A DNA stretch of 64,000 nucleotides from Gemmataceae bacterium (lineage in GTDB: Bacteria; Planctomycetota; Planctomycetia; Gemmatales; Gemmataceae), in NCBI GenBank assembly GCA_009692065.1, contig SHZY01000010.1:1-64000 (forward strand), in the 5' to 3' direction. The notes under the pieces were generated by a model. The model saw only the letters and a program-made list of their open reading frames with translations. It was not told where the DNA came from and did not search any database. A program made the translations under genes and the position numbers. Shown one piece after another: positions 1 through 15,000 of this stretch; the first letter of the stretch is position 1, and every line of letters begins with the position of its first letter.

Positions 1-3000
1 CGGCTTCAATTCCGTGTCGCGGTCGGCAAACTGACGGGCCTTGCCAACGGCATCGATACGGTCGAGGAGATCATCCTCAATACCAGCACGTCCACCTGGA
101 CCACCACCGCGGCCGATCCGGTTCATTACACCCGCTTCCGGTTGTCGTTCAAGGGTGTCACCACCGCCGATATCGCCTACACCGGCGACGCGATTCAGGA
201 TGGCGTCAACATCCAGACGGCCCTTAACGCCCCCGGCTTCTTCGAGCCCGGCGGCCGCGCGCTGGTGACCCTGGTGAGCGCCAGCCCCGACGAGACCTTC
301 CGGATCACCCTCGTGGGCACGCTCGCCCTGACTGCGCAGCCGGCGATTTCCTTCACCATCGGCGATACCAACAATTACTGGTCGCCCAATCCAGCGCCGA
401 GCCCCTTCCCCACGATCAATGGCTACTTTCCCATCGGCACCACCGACACAGGCGACCTCGACGTGACGGCGAGCGGCTACGGACCGACGCTTACCAACAC
501 CGTCACCTTTGCCGGCGGTAAGCTGGCCAACGTACATGTGGCGCCGCTGGTTATCAACCCGGCGGGGAACGCCGTTCAAGGCATCAGCGTCGAGTATTCA
601 ACCGTCACCTCCGGCACTCCGTACACGAGCCCGGTCATCACCTTTAGCGATGCCGGCGGCGGCGCCGGCGCCACCGGCGTCGTCACCGGCATCATCACGG
701 GCGTCACCGTCACCAATCTGGCAACCCAGGCCGGCTATACCTCGGCCCCGACCGTCACGTTCGTCGATCCGCTCGGCACCGGCAGCGGCGCCACGGCCAT
801 CGCCAACATGGTCGGCGGCATCGTCGCCAGCGTCACTCTCACCAGCGGCGGCAACGGCTATAGCCCGGGCACCACCGTCGTCTTCACCGGCGGCAATCCC
901 ACCACGGCGGCCACCGCTTCCATCGACTCCTTCCTCGTCACCGGCGTCACCATTACCAACGGCGGCGCGGGTTACGGCACGAACGTCAGTCCGAATACCC
1001 CCGCACCCGTCGACGTCGCCATCACGGATTCCCTCGGCGGCGCCGGCACGGGGGCCACCGCCTTCGCCGTCGTCTTCGGCGGGGCCATCGACCGCGTCAC
1101 CGTCACCTCCGGCCGCGGCTATACCGCAAGTCCCACCGTCGCCTTCACCGGCGGCGCCGGGGCGGCGGGCTACGCGACCATCAGCGGCAACCTGACCGGC
1201 GGGTCGATCTTCGTCGGCGCCCCGGGAACCTCGGGCGCCAATGTCGGCGTCGGCGTCGGCTACTTTGCCAACCCGGACGTGAGCATCATCCGCGGCGGCA
1301 CGAACGCCGTTGGCAACGGCAAGCAGGCAGTCGCCGGCGGCATCGTGGCCACCGCGACCGCCCAGGTCAATGTTTACATTCGCAGCGTGACGAACATCAA
1401 CGGCACGGTAGGCTCCGGCCCGTTCAACTTCCCGGCGCCGCCAAATCGGGCGACGCGCCGCGACGTGAGCGCAACCGCTACCGGCTATACCGACGGCACC
1501 AATGTTTTTGTTACCTACGGCGGCGAAGGCTACGACTGGTACATTCCCGTGACCGTCACCTTGCCCGGCGGCGGCACGGCGGTCGCCGTCTTTGACAGCG
1601 GCGTCTTCGGCATCACCCCGAGTAAAGGCTACACGGGCAACGCCGGCGGGGCGCTCGCGATCCAGTTTACCGGCGGCGGCGGCGCGGGGGCATCCGCGAC
1701 CGTCTCCGGCGGCGTCACGGCAATCAAGGTCCCGACCACGACCACGGACTTCGATATCAACCCGACCGTCGTCATCACCACCTTCGCGGGCGATCCGGCG
1801 CCGACTCGGAACGCCTTCGCGGTCGCCTATATTGACAACAACGGCAAGATCGTCAGCGTCGCAGTGTCGGACCCCGGCGCCGGCTACTTCCACCCACCGA
1901 CCATAACCTTCACGGTTCCCTCCGGCAACAACGGCGCAGCTACCGGCGTAGAAGCCACCTTGAGCGTGACCAACGTGACCGATATCATCGGCGGCGCCGG
2001 CTACACCTCGCCGCCGACCGTGACATTCCCCGATGTCACCGGCGATGGCGCCACCGGCATCGCCACGATCAACGCCGCCGGCCAGGTAACCGGCGTGACC
2101 ATCACCTCGGGCAGCGGCTACAACCAAGCCCCACTGATGCTCATCAACCCAGTCCAGGCCTATTTCGATTATCCTGGCAGCCCCTCGGGCGCGACGGCCT
2201 ACGCGTACTTTACCTCACAGCCTCAAGGAGCCGTCGCAACCTCCTACATGTCCGGTTCCGTCACGGGCATCTACGTCACGGATCATGGGCGCAGCTACAA
2301 CGTCCAGCCCACCACCGTCAGCTTCGTGGGCGGCACCACCGCGCCGCCTGTGTTGACTCCGGCGATTCCCGTGGTGGCCCCCGTCGCCGCCGCGGCAACC
2401 GCCACCCTGCAGACCACCATCGTGCAGGCGGCCATCAACTCCGAAATCGCCATGACCAGTGGCTCGATTGTGATCGATCCGGCCAAGACCAACATCCTCT
2501 ATTACGCCACCGGTGAAGGCAACAACTCCACGGATTCCTACTACGGCACCGGTGTCTACAAGTCGGTCGATTACGGCCACACCTGGAATCTTTTGACCGA
2601 TCCGACCCTGCCCGACCTGCCGTCGCCGGGCAACCCGTTGATCGGGTTGGCGGTAAACAAGATCATCCTCGATTCCGGGAACAACATTCTTTATGTCGCT
2701 ACCAGCGACAAGCCCGTGAACGGGTACGAGGGCGACGACGACCTCACGAGCGGCACGCCGCACGCGCACAATCCGGGCGTGTGGCGGTACGACATTGACA
2801 ATAACACCTGGTTCAACCTGACCGACCTGGTCACATCGGGCCGCATAACCGGCCCCACCATCCAGGCTCAGCCCAACAATGCGCCCGGCCCGAACGCCGG
2901 GAATCCGGCGCGGCCTGGTCCGGACGACGACTTCACCATCAATTTCCCTCAGCACAATATCGCGTGGTCGGACGTGGTACTCTCCGGCGGCATCCTGTAC

Positions 3001-6000
3001 GCCGCCCTGGGCACTCACACCGGCAGCGGCATCAATGCGGTCTACTACCTGACCAATCCGGCAGTTGTGGATAACGGCAACAATTCGCCGAAGTGGTACC
3101 TCAATGATCCGAATCTCACGCCTGCTTTCAACTACCCGATCTTCCCACAACTGGACCGACGGCTGGCGACGTTCCCGCTGAATCAGAACCCTGCCTTTGG
3201 CAATATCCGCATCACCGCGTCGGGCAGCATGATTTACGCGACCGTCACCGACTCTTCGAGTCAGTCCCTCCGGACGATGCAGACCAGCGTCAACGGCGGC
3301 GTGACCTGGGCCGGGTTCACGATGCCGGCCAACTACCAGGCCAACAACGGCTTCTATGCCAGCGCCATGACCGGCACCGGACCAATCTTCGTCGGCGGCA
3401 CCGATAACGGCGGCGGCTTCTATGTCCTCATGTACAACGGCGGCTGGAACAATATCTCCATCGATGCCGCAGGCAACGGACCGCATGCCAATATCTTGAC
3501 GCTCACCACCGCCGGCGGCGTGCTGTTCGCTGGCACCGACGGCGGCATCTGGAAGTACAACTTCGCCAACGGCTTGCCGCCGGCCTGGACCGACATCAAC
3601 GGCAACCTCGGCATTTCCGAGTTGAATGGCATTGCGTCCAACCCGACCAACCCCAACAACGTCTTCGCCGTTGGCCGCGGCATCGGCGTCACACGCTACA
3701 CCGGCACCCAGAGCTGGAGCCAATCCCTTGGAGTGCCGACTGTCGGCAATCTCAACTCCAGCTCCGTGGCCATCGATCCCAACGTGCCCTCCAACATCTA
3801 TGCTTTCGTTGGGGGGAGTCTGTTCGCGTCAGCCAACGGCGGCACAACGTGGGCGAGCCAGGGCATTGGCGGGACGGCAGCAGCTCCCGTCGTCATCGAC
3901 AAACTCTCGCGCGTCTTCGTCGGCGCCGGCGGCCTCTTGGTCCACAACCCGCCGACGATTGCCGGCTGGAAGAATCTCAATGCGGGCCTCGCACCCACGG
4001 CCATCGCCGTCGTCGAACTCCAGGGCGCGTTCCGTGCCGACTTGCGCTTCCCCGCGACGACCGATCTGGGCGCCACCAGCCCCGACCCGAATACGATCTA
4101 CGTCACGGACGGTCAGACGATCAGGGTCACGAAGAATTTCGGCGCCCTTTTCTGGGTCGGCATGGCCGCGACCACGATCTTCCCGGGCTTCGTGGCCGGA
4201 ACCTTCCCTGCAGTCACACCGTTCAACACGATCAACGACATTGCGGTCGATCCGCGCAATCGCGACCTGGTGTATGCGGTCATCGGCGGCACGCCGGGCT
4301 TGCCGCTCACGGGGAGCGTCTGGCGCAGCCTCGATGCGGGCCAGACCTGGGCCAACATCAGCAGCGGACTTTCGCCGACCATGGGCCAGGTGGGCGCGAC
4401 CGTGACCGTGGTCACCGGCGGTGCCGGCTACACCTCGGCGCCGACCGTGACGGTCTCCGACGGCGGCGGCTTCGGCGCGACCGCAGTCGCCACCGTCGCT
4501 GGCGGCGCAGTTACCGGGATCACCTTCACCAACCTCGGCAGCGGGTACACCTCGGCCCCGACCATCACCCTTGCCGGCGGCGGCTTCACCACCCCGGCTT
4601 CGATCCGCGGCAGCCTCGGCCTGGGCAGCATCACCGTCACCAACGGCGGCTCAGGCTACGTCACGGCGCCGACCGTCACCATCACCGGAGGCGGCGGCTC
4701 GGGCGCCACGGCCGTGGCCAAGATCCTCAATAGCGTCGTCGTCGCCGTCACGCTCACCAATGGCGGCACGGGCTACACCAATACCCCGACGATCAGCTTC
4801 GCCGGCGGCGGCGGCTTCACCGGCGCAGCCGCGAAGGCCCTCTTTGCCAGCGTGCCCGCCTGGAAGATTGCCATCGATCCACGCACCGACCTCATCTACC
4901 TGGGTACCGAGAATGGCGTGTATCAATACACCACCGGCAACATCCGGAGCTGGGTTCCCTTCGGCGCCTACCTGCCGCAGGTTCCGGTCCACGTCCTCGA
5001 TTTGAACCAGAGCACCAACATCCTCACCGCCGGCACCTATGGCCGCAGCGCCTACCAATTCTACCTCGACACTCCGACTGTGAACTCGGGCGCTCTCTAT
5101 GCCGCCAGCGGTTCCGATATCTGGAATGGCCGCATCATCCTCGACGGCCCGACGACCATCAGTGCCGCGGGCGACCAGTCGTTGCAGAACGGCGTCTCGC
5201 TCACGCAGCTCACCATCCTCGGCACCATCAGCGACAGGACCTATGCCGCCAAGCTGGCGGGCACGAACACCCTCACCAAGATCGGCGGCGGCAACGTCAC
5301 CCTGGTCGGCCAGAGCATCTTCACCGGCACGGCGCTCGTCAATCAGGGCAACCTGATCGTGCAGAATCCCAACGCCCTGGGCGGCGCCGCCATCGCCGGT
5401 TCGCAAGAACTGTTCCTCGTTGACGTGGTCGCCGCCAACTCGGCGTTCACGTTGACCTATCCGGACAACATCACGAACCCGACCACGGCCGTGATCCCTT
5501 ACACGGGCACCGCCGCCGATGCCGCCCTGATTCAAAGCGAGTTCAACACGTTGTTCAACGGCGTCGGCTACGCAGGCAGCCCGGTTACCGTGACGCCGAA
5601 CGGCACCGGCATCTACCTCGTCACCTTCAGCGGCAGCATGACCGGCGTCACCCTGCCCACACTCATCGGCACCGTTACCGCCGGCCTGGGCAGTGCGTTC
5701 TTTACCGCCACCGGCGGCACAGCCGTCGCTAGCGGGTCGATCTTGCAACTCACCACCAGCCTCGACACGGAGCCCCTGTTCCTGTTCGGCGACGGCGTGC
5801 AAAGCAACGGCCACTGGTCCGGCGCGCTCGAAAATATCACCGGCGTCAATACCTACACCGGCACCATTACCCTTATGACCAACGCCACCATCGGCGTGGA
5901 CGGCACCAGCAGGCTCACCATCACCAGCCCGATCCCAAATGTAATCTCCGCAATTACCGACCTTGGCGGCGGACCCGCCGGCCGCTTCACTCTCTCCAAG

Positions 6001-9000
6001 GAAAATACCGGCACGCTGGTCCTCGCCAGCACCAACACCTACGGAAACAGCACCATCGTCAGTCAGGGCATCCTGAATGTCCAGCATTCCGGCGCTCTCG
6101 GCCTCGGCGGCACCACGACCACCGTGCTCGATCCGGCCCAGTTGCAACTGGAACAAGGCCTCAGTGGGCCGGTCAACGTCAGCACCCAGAACCTCGTTCT
6201 CTCCGGCGTCGGGCCGTCGAGCACGGGCGCCTTGATGAACGTCAGCGGCAACAATAACTGGGGCAGTCCGACCACCAACGTTGTCTTGACTTCCGTCCCT
6301 CGCTTTTCGCCGCAATCCACGCCGATCGGCGTCGTCTCGGTTGCCGTCACCAATCCGGGCGACACGCTCACCATCGATAGCCCGGTGGTGGAGGCCCAGG
6401 CGCAGATGCTCGGCAGCACAACGAAAAACGGCACAGTCACTGATGCCGCGAATACGACCCCCATTTCCATCACCAGCACCGCCCACGGGCTTGCCGACGG
6501 GCAGCAGGTGCGCATCACCGGCGTCGGCGGCAATGGCAATGCCAACGGCACATTCACTATCACGGTGATGGGTCCCAACACCTTCGCGCTCAATGGCGTC
6601 AATGGCAGCGGCAACTATACGAGCGGCGGCACCTGGACTCTCCTTTCCCCGGCCGGCTCGCCCACGCTTGATACGCCGACCACCGCGCTCGGCAGCGGCG
6701 TGTGGGCTGCCACGGGAACGTATCGCTACGTGGTGACCGCCATCGGCCCCAACGGCGAAGGGGTGCCCAGCAACGAGCAGAGCATCAACGTGGCGTCGGC
6801 CACACGCCACGTGACACTCACGTGGACCTCGCTCGGCGCCGGCTTCACGTATAACGTCTATCGCGCAACCATCGCCGGCGTATACACCACCTCTTCGCGC
6901 GTGAATTCTACGCCGATCGCGGCCGCGACCTTCCAGGATAACGGCACGGCGACCATCGCCGGCGCGCCGCCGGTTACGCTGGCGAGCGGCCTCGTCAAGA
7001 TCGGTACGGGCAACTTGATTCTGGCTCAGGACAACACCTACCATGGAACCACGTATGTCCAGGAAGGCATCCTTACCGTCCAGAAGTCGCAGTCCCTGGG
7101 CTCGAACACCGGCAACGTCATCCAGCGCGTGACCGTGGTCGATCCGCTGCTGACCGATACGTTCCAGCTTACGTTCAAGGGCCAGACTACCGGCAACCTC
7201 AGTTTCCGCTCCACGGCCGCCCCGGTCGCCGCCGCCCTCAATGGGCTCTCGACGATCGGCGCCGGGGGCGTTACCGTGGCCTTCAACGAGGTCTACTCCG
7301 GCATCTCCGAGATGGACGATCTCACCTTGACGAACGCCATTGCCGGCGTCACCACGTTCAAGCTGACCTTTGGCTCGACGACTCCCAACATCACCTGGAC
7401 CGGCGTCGCCGCGACGGATGTGGCTAATATCCAGACCGCGCTCAACAACCTCACGAGCATCAGCGGCATCGCCCCCTTCGCCAATACGCCCTATGCGGGC
7501 AAGGTCGCCGTCACCACAAACACCACCGACGACGTCTACTTCATCACTTTCGGTGGGGCCCTGCAGAGTCAGACGCTGTCGCTGATCACGGTCGCGGTGA
7601 CCTCCGGACCCGGCACGGGCACTGCCGCGACCCATCTCGTCCGCCGCGGCTTTGGCGCTCCCACCGATGTGTACACCGTCACATTCTCGGGAGCGAGATG
7701 GGACCCCGATGTTCCGCTGCCTCTGATGTCGATCACCGCCTCCTCCGCAGGCGAAATCGTGCTGGTCAGCCCGGTGGCAACCGGCGGCATCGGCACGATC
7801 GTCTCCGACGGCGCATCCCTCTACCTCGATGGCGACCCCACCCACTCCGGCGCCTTCCTGAGCACGCCGCCGGCGCATATTGCGTTCCTCAACGGCGCCG
7901 GCGTCGGCAACCAGGGCGTGCTGCGCAACATCAGCGGCAACAACCTCTGGAATGGCCCCATCACGCTGCAAACCAGCAGCACGATCGGCAGCGAGCCCAC
8001 GACCAAGTTGACCGTCACCGGTGTGGTCCGCGACCCAAGCCCGGCGCCGATTCCTCCGGCCTCGGTGGTCCCCGCGGACCTCACCAAGGTCGGCACCGGC
8101 ACCTTGAGCTTCCCGAATGCCAACACGTACACGGGCAACAACTTCATCAACGCGGGCGTGGTGAACATTCAGAACCCGAATTCACTTGGTATCAACAACT
8201 CGACGGAGCAAACCGTCAGCGTGTCCGGTGCGGGAACCTTCACGTTGAACTTTACCGGCTTCCCCTCGATCGGAACGGGACCTCTGCCCTCGAACCTGAC
8301 GGCTGCTTCCCTTGCCTTCGAGCTCAACAATGTTCTGCTGGCCACAACCCTGCCGATTCTTGGCGGCGGCACCGGCACGGTCACCGTCGTCGCCCTGCCG
8401 TCGGGGAGCACCTTCGTTGTCACGTTCGGCGGCAGCCTGACCGGTAAGCTTGTGCCGCTGCTCCAGGCGCCCCCCAACTTCACCGGCAGCGCCAGCGCCT
8501 CGACGACCATGTTGCTGGCGGGCGGGGCCGACGCCACTTTTGTGGCCGATGGCGCCACCCTGCAGATTCAGAATACCAACGAGGCTTCCCTCAAACCGCT
8601 GACCATCACAGGGCCCGGCTTCAAGAATGCGGGCGTGCTGGAGAACCTCACCGGCAACAATACCTGGAGCAATCTGCCCATCACCCTGGCCGGCAACGCC
8701 GCCATCGGCGTTGCTGTCACCACCGATACCCTTACCCTCACCCAGATCATCACCGACAACGGCAACGCCTACGGCGTCACCAAGGTCGGCCCCGGCATCC
8801 TGCAATACAGCGCCGCCAGCGGCGCCATCACCGACGCCACCAACACCAACCCGATTGTCGTCACCAGCGTCGCCCATGGTCTCAAGACCGGGCAGCAAGT
8901 GATCATCACCGGCGTGCTCGGCAATGGCGCGGCCAACGGCACGTTTACCATTGCCGTTTCCCACCCGGACCTGTTCACGCTCGTGGGCGTCGCGGGCACC

Positions 9001-12000
9001 GGCGGCTACACCAGCGGCGGACTCTGGAGACTGCTCGCCAGCAACGCCTACAGCGGCCTGACCGACGTCCATGCCGGCGAGCTCCAGCTCAATAGCGCTG
9101 CCACCGCCATTCCGTACAACCTGCAAGTCGGCGACGGCACACTCGTCCCCCAGGTGCAAAGCCTGACCCTGACCGGCTTCAACACCGGCGTCGATCAATT
9201 CACGCTGACGTTCGACGACGGCGTCAACCCCACGAGGACCACCGCGGCCATCAATTATTACACCAACCCGACCTACGAGGCCGCCCAGATCGAGACGGCT
9301 CTCAATGCGATCCTCGGCGCAGGTACGGTTAGCGTGACAGCGGTCACCACCACCAACTTCAAGGTCACCTTCGGCGGCAGTCTGGCCGGCACGAACCCAC
9401 TGGCACTCACGGGCGTGGCCCTCGGTGGGGCCGGCGGATCGGTCGCCACCGCGATCACAACCGTCGGCGCCCTCTTCGCGCCGAACTCGGCCATTGCCCG
9501 CTTCCTGGGCAACGACCAGCTTGCGGCATCGTCCATCGTCACCGTCAACAGCGACGGCCTGTTCGATCTCAACAACCACTCGCAGCAGCTCGCCCAGTTG
9601 ACCGTCAACACCGGCACTGCGACTACCAGCGCTGCCGCCTCGGGCGCTGGAGCGCTGACCGTCATTGGCTCCGGCGGCGTGACCATCAACGGCGGAACCC
9701 TGTCCGCGTCCGGCCCGACGAGTCAGGTCACCGTGAATGGCCCGCTTACCGAGACCGACAGCACGATCGCCACTTCCGGGCTCAATAGCCTGGTCACGAC
9801 CAACGGCCTTTTCACCATGAACGGCGGCAACGTGACCATGGCCGGCGTGGGCAGCGCGCTCTTGCTGAGCGGCGATGTGACGGCCACCTCGAACGCGGGC
9901 TCAGGCTCCGCTACCATCAGCGGCCAGGGTCAGGTCCGGCTCGGCGGCGTCACCCGCACCTTCACCACCAACCCCGGAACCCAGCCCAGCGACCTGGTGA
10001 TCAACTCGGTCATCGCCGGCGCCGGCAGCGAAGGTCTGCTCAAGACAGGAACCGGCCGGCTCGTACTCAATGCCATGAACACCTACACCGGCGCCACCAC
10101 AATCATTACCGGCGACGTGCAGGTAGGCGCGGCCGGCTCCATCGGCAACGTCGTGCTTTCCAGCAGCAATTCCGAGCTGGCCAGCATCAGCGGCATCGGC
10201 ACGGTTGCCACCATCACGCGCACCAGCGGGACGGCCACGTTCATCACCGTCCTGACAGGCTTCAACACGAACGATCAGTTTACCTTGACGTACAGCAGCG
10301 GCGCACAGACCGGCACCACTTCGCCGATCACCCGCGCCGCCACGGTCGGCGCTACCGCTGCCAACATTGAGAGTGCTCTGACCGCCTTGCTTGCCAGCCT
10401 CAGCGTGGCTGGCAGCGTGGCCGTCACCGGCGCGGCGGGCGACAGCTACACCATCACCTTGACTGCGGCAGCGGCCGCCAGCTTGATCTCCGTGACCGGC
10501 ACCCCGGTAGCGCCCGCCACCGGCACTATCTCCACGAAGAACGTCAACGTCGTCGATCCCGGACCCAACGGCACCACCAAGGTCGGCATACTCAACACCA
10601 CCGGTAATGTCGTATGGACCGCCGACTCGGCATTCTCGGTCGACCTTGGCAACGCAAGCGACACCCACCCGAACCCGGTCGCCGGTACCGACTACGATCA
10701 GCTCAGGGTCGGCGGCACCGTCGATCTCGGCAACGCCTTCCTCATCGGCTCGATCACCGGACCCAACGTGCAGTTTGACGACCAGTTCACGATCCTGCAG
10801 GCCACGGGCGGCATCGTCGCCGGTTCGCGGTTCGTCGGCATCATCGGCGCGACGCGAGCGCCTGTCCCGCAGGACGGTTCGGTCTTTATCGATAGCAAGA
10901 AGTTCGGCCTCCACTATTACCCCAACAGCGTCGTGCTCACCCGCCAGCTCGTCAGCTCCACGGTGGCGATCACTTCGTCTGTTAACGCCTCCGTCTACGG
11001 CCAGGACGTGGTTCTCACCGCCACGGTAACTCCAGAGCCCGGCGGCACGCTGCCGACTTCCGGCGTCACCGTTGTCTTCACCGTCGATCGGGGCACGCCG
11101 CAGCAATTCGTGACGGCGCCCATCGCGGTGAACGCCCAGGGTAAAGCTACCTTCGATCCGCAAACGCTCTTCGGCATTTGGAGCATCCCTGCGTCTCTAT
11201 CCGCCACGCATACCATCGACGCGGATTTCAGCGACGCGGGCAACACCTTCGCCCCCGCCTCCGGGCCGACCTTCACGCAGACCGTCAACCAAAATACCGT
11301 CAAACCGGTCGTCATCTCGGCTTCGCCCGCGGCGAGCGTGGTCTACGGCCAGCAACTGCAACTCACGGCTACCGTCACGCCAACGATCGTTCCCGATGCC
11401 ACGGGCGCGCTGAAGCCGACGGGAACCGTCACGTTCGTGCTGGATCCGAGCACGCCGACCTCCTACACCGTCGCGCTGAACTCTGCCGCCGGAACTTCGG
11501 TCCTGGGCGCCCCGACCTTCCCGGCTTTGCTCAACGTCGGTCCGCACACCATCACGGCGGCCTATGACGGCGATTCTGCCACGCCGAACTACAACTACGC
11601 CCCGAGCGCCGCCGTTACCAGCTTTGGCCTGACGATCACCAAGGATTCATCGTCCACGTCGATCACGCCGGTGCCGGCCACCAAGCCGCTCGGTCAGGTG
11701 GCGAATTTCAACGTCGTGGTGTCCCCAGGCCTGGCTGGATCGACGGGCGTTCCGAACGGCACCTTGACATTCTTCGCCGATAACTTCTCGAACCTGATCG
11801 GCACCCGCAACTACACCGGCGGCACGCTGGTCTTCAGCTACAGTTCGTTGACGGTGGGCGGCCACACCATCTTCGTGAAATTCGCCTCCACCGACGGCAA
11901 CTACACCGGCAGCCAAAGCAGCACGTCGATCACGATCACGCCGGCGCAGACCCAGACGGCCATCCAGTCGGCAACACCGAGCAGCCCGAACTTCGGCGAC

Positions 12001-15000
12001 CAGGTGACCTTCATCGTCAACGTCGCCGAAAACCCGGTGATCGATCCGAGCTTCGGCAAGCCAGGCGGCACCGTGACGATGTGGGCCGACGCCATCGGCT
12101 CCGGCGTCAATCTGGGCACCGGCAACCTCAGCAACGGCACAGCCGGCATCACGACGCTCCCCTCGGCGTTGACTCGCGGGACCCATACCATCTACGCTGT
12201 CTATTCCGGCGATGCCAGTTTCGCCACCAGCTTCGACACCCTCACCAATTTCATCGTGGGCCCCGCCAGCACCACGACCAACGTTGCCGCCAATCCGGAC
12301 GGCAGCGCCCTCTTTGGCCAAAGCGTGACGTTGACGGCAACGATAACCTGGGCGCAGGGAACCGTGCCCGTCGGCAAGGTGACTTTCGTCGACGATCTCA
12401 GCACGAACCTTGGCACCGGCACCGTCGGCGCCGGCGGCCAGGCCAGTATCCCCACGACCCTACTTGCGCTCGGCTCGCGCACCATCACGGCGACCTACAC
12501 GGACGATTCGGCGGTTCCCAACTTCGCCAACAGCGTCGGCACGCTCAATTACACGATCACCGCCGCCACCACCTTCACGAAAGTCACGGCCAACCCGGCC
12601 AGCGGGGCTGTGTTTGGCCAGGCCGTCACTTTCACGGCGACGATCACCTCCCCCACAGGAACGCCTCCGGTCAGCGCCAACAGCGTGGTCTTCCTCGATG
12701 TCACTACCGGCGCCAACCTGGGATTCGGGACGCCCGGCGCCGGCAATACCGCCAGCCTCACCACCAACGTGCTCACGGTGACCACCCACACGATCAGGGC
12801 GACCTACACCGACACCGCCGACAGCAACTTCAGCGGCAGCAACTTCGGCCTACAGAACTACGTGGTCGGCAAGGCCAGCAGCAATGTCGCGGTCAGTGCC
12901 ACTTGGTCCACATCGCCGACCGCGGCGGTCTTTGGCCAGGCCGTCACCTTCACGGCGACCATCACCTCGCCCACGACGACGCCGCCTGTCAGCAACAACA
13001 GCGTGCTCTTCGTGGATACGACCACGGGCACCACGCTCGGCTTTGGCACGCCTGGCGCCGGCAACACGGCAAGCATCACCACCACGATTCTCACCCCCGG
13101 CACGCATACCATCACCGCCACCTACACGGATACGACGGACAACAACGTCAACGGCAACTCGGGTACACGCACTAACTTCATCGTCGGCGCAGCGGACACC
13201 GCCATCACGTCGTTCACCTCCTCCGTGGCGTTCGCGGGGATCGGCCAGGTCGTGACCTTCACCGCAACCGCTGCCACGCAGAACCCGAGCACGGCCACGG
13301 TCAACGGCGGCACGATCACCTTCATCGCCGTGACCACCGGCACGACCCTGGGCACGATTGCGGTCAACGCCAGCGGCACCGCCAGCGTCAACGCTTCCTT
13401 CGCGACCACGGGCATCCACACCATCACGGCGAAGTACAACGGCAGCAGCCCCAAGTTCAACGCCAGCGCCACAGCCAACTTGAGCCAAACCGTTCGCAAG
13501 GCCAGCACGATCAACGTGAACCCGATCAGACCGGCCCTGTTTGGCCAAACGTTGAACTACGCGGTCACCATCACCGGCACGCCCGGTATCCCGAGCGGCA
13601 CCGTGAGCGTGACCGACACGAGCACCAGCATTACCTACGGCCCCTTCACGCTCAACGGCGCCGGCGCGACCACGGCAACTCTGACCGGTCTCGCTGCCGG
13701 CTCGCACCCCCTGGTGTTCAACTATAGCGGCGACACAGTCGGCATCGGCTTCGCGCCCAACAGCAAGAACCTCACCCAGGTCGTCGCGGCCTCGGGTACC
13801 TCCACGGCTTTCACTACGATCACCAGTATCGCCGTGTTCGGCACCACCGTTTCTTACACGGGGACCGTGACAGCCGCCGGCGACCTCAATCCCATCGCCG
13901 GCACCGTGACGCTGAAGGACGCGACCACCAACACCACGCTGCAGACGTTCACGCTCGGCGGCAACAATCAGTTCACCTTTACCAACGTCCCGTTGCCTCT
14001 CAACGTCGCGGTCGGAGCGCACTCGATCACGGCTGCGTTCACGCCGGCGAGCAGCAACTACCTGGCGAGCCCGGCAGCCGCGGCAGCGCTGGCCGTCACG
14101 CAAGCTTTCACGACCGTGTCGACGCCAACCTCCACAGAGACGTCCGGACCGCTGGGTGGATCGTTCTTCGGCCAGCAAGTCACCTTCGCCGTGACCGTGA
14201 CCTCGACGAACTCGCCGGCCGTGCCGACGGGTGGAACTATCACGTTCAAACGCGGCGCGACGACCCTGGCGACGGTGAGCCTGGGGGCCGGCGGCACGGC
14301 CAGTTACACAACGAGTGCCACGCTGTTGCCGGTGTACGCCGCGCCGGGCCACTCGATCACCGCAACCTACAACAGCAGCAATCCGAGCAGCCCGACGACC
14401 GCCAACTTCAAGACCAGTGCCGCCTCGACACCCTTCGTGCAGGCCGTGAGCAAGGCCGCCACGCAGACCGTTCTGGGTTCCTCGCTGGCGGCAGGATCGA
14501 TCTTCGGCCAAGCGGTGACCTTCACGGCGACCGTCAGCGTCACGAGCCCCGGTTCGCCCGGCACGCCGACCGGCACCGTAACCTTCCATGACAACGGCAC
14601 GACCCTGGCAACGGTTGCCCTGAGCGCAGGCAAGGCTACCTACAAGACCTCGACCCTTTTCGCCGCCCCAGCGCACGCCATCACCGCGGTCTATAACCCA
14701 ACCGCAACACCGGCGAACTTTGCAACGAGCACCGGCGCCCTGACCCAGAAGGTCGACAAGGCCAATACCACCACCAAGCTGACCACGTCGCCGACGATCT
14801 GGGCGATTGACAAGTCCACGAACTTTACCGCCGCCGTCACCTCCGCAACCGGCGTGGCGCCGGTCGGCACGGTGACGTTCACGGTGAACGGGCCGGGCGG
14901 TTACACGTTCACCTCGGCCGCCCTGACGCTGGTCGGCGGCAAGGCGACGCTAACCGATTATGCCTTCCCGGCGACCATCGGCGCCTATACGGTCACGGCC

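Noticed and set aside
142-144. TTG as start codon of the first giant gene
   Set aside because: The frame continues to base 1 with the same Thr/Gly-rich composition, so the gene begins upstream of the window.
4651-7971. Long minus-strand frame (1106 codons) opposite the first giant gene
   Set aside because: Composition is Asp/Gly/Arg/Val-rich with no domain; it is the antisense shadow of a GC-rich repetitive coding strand.
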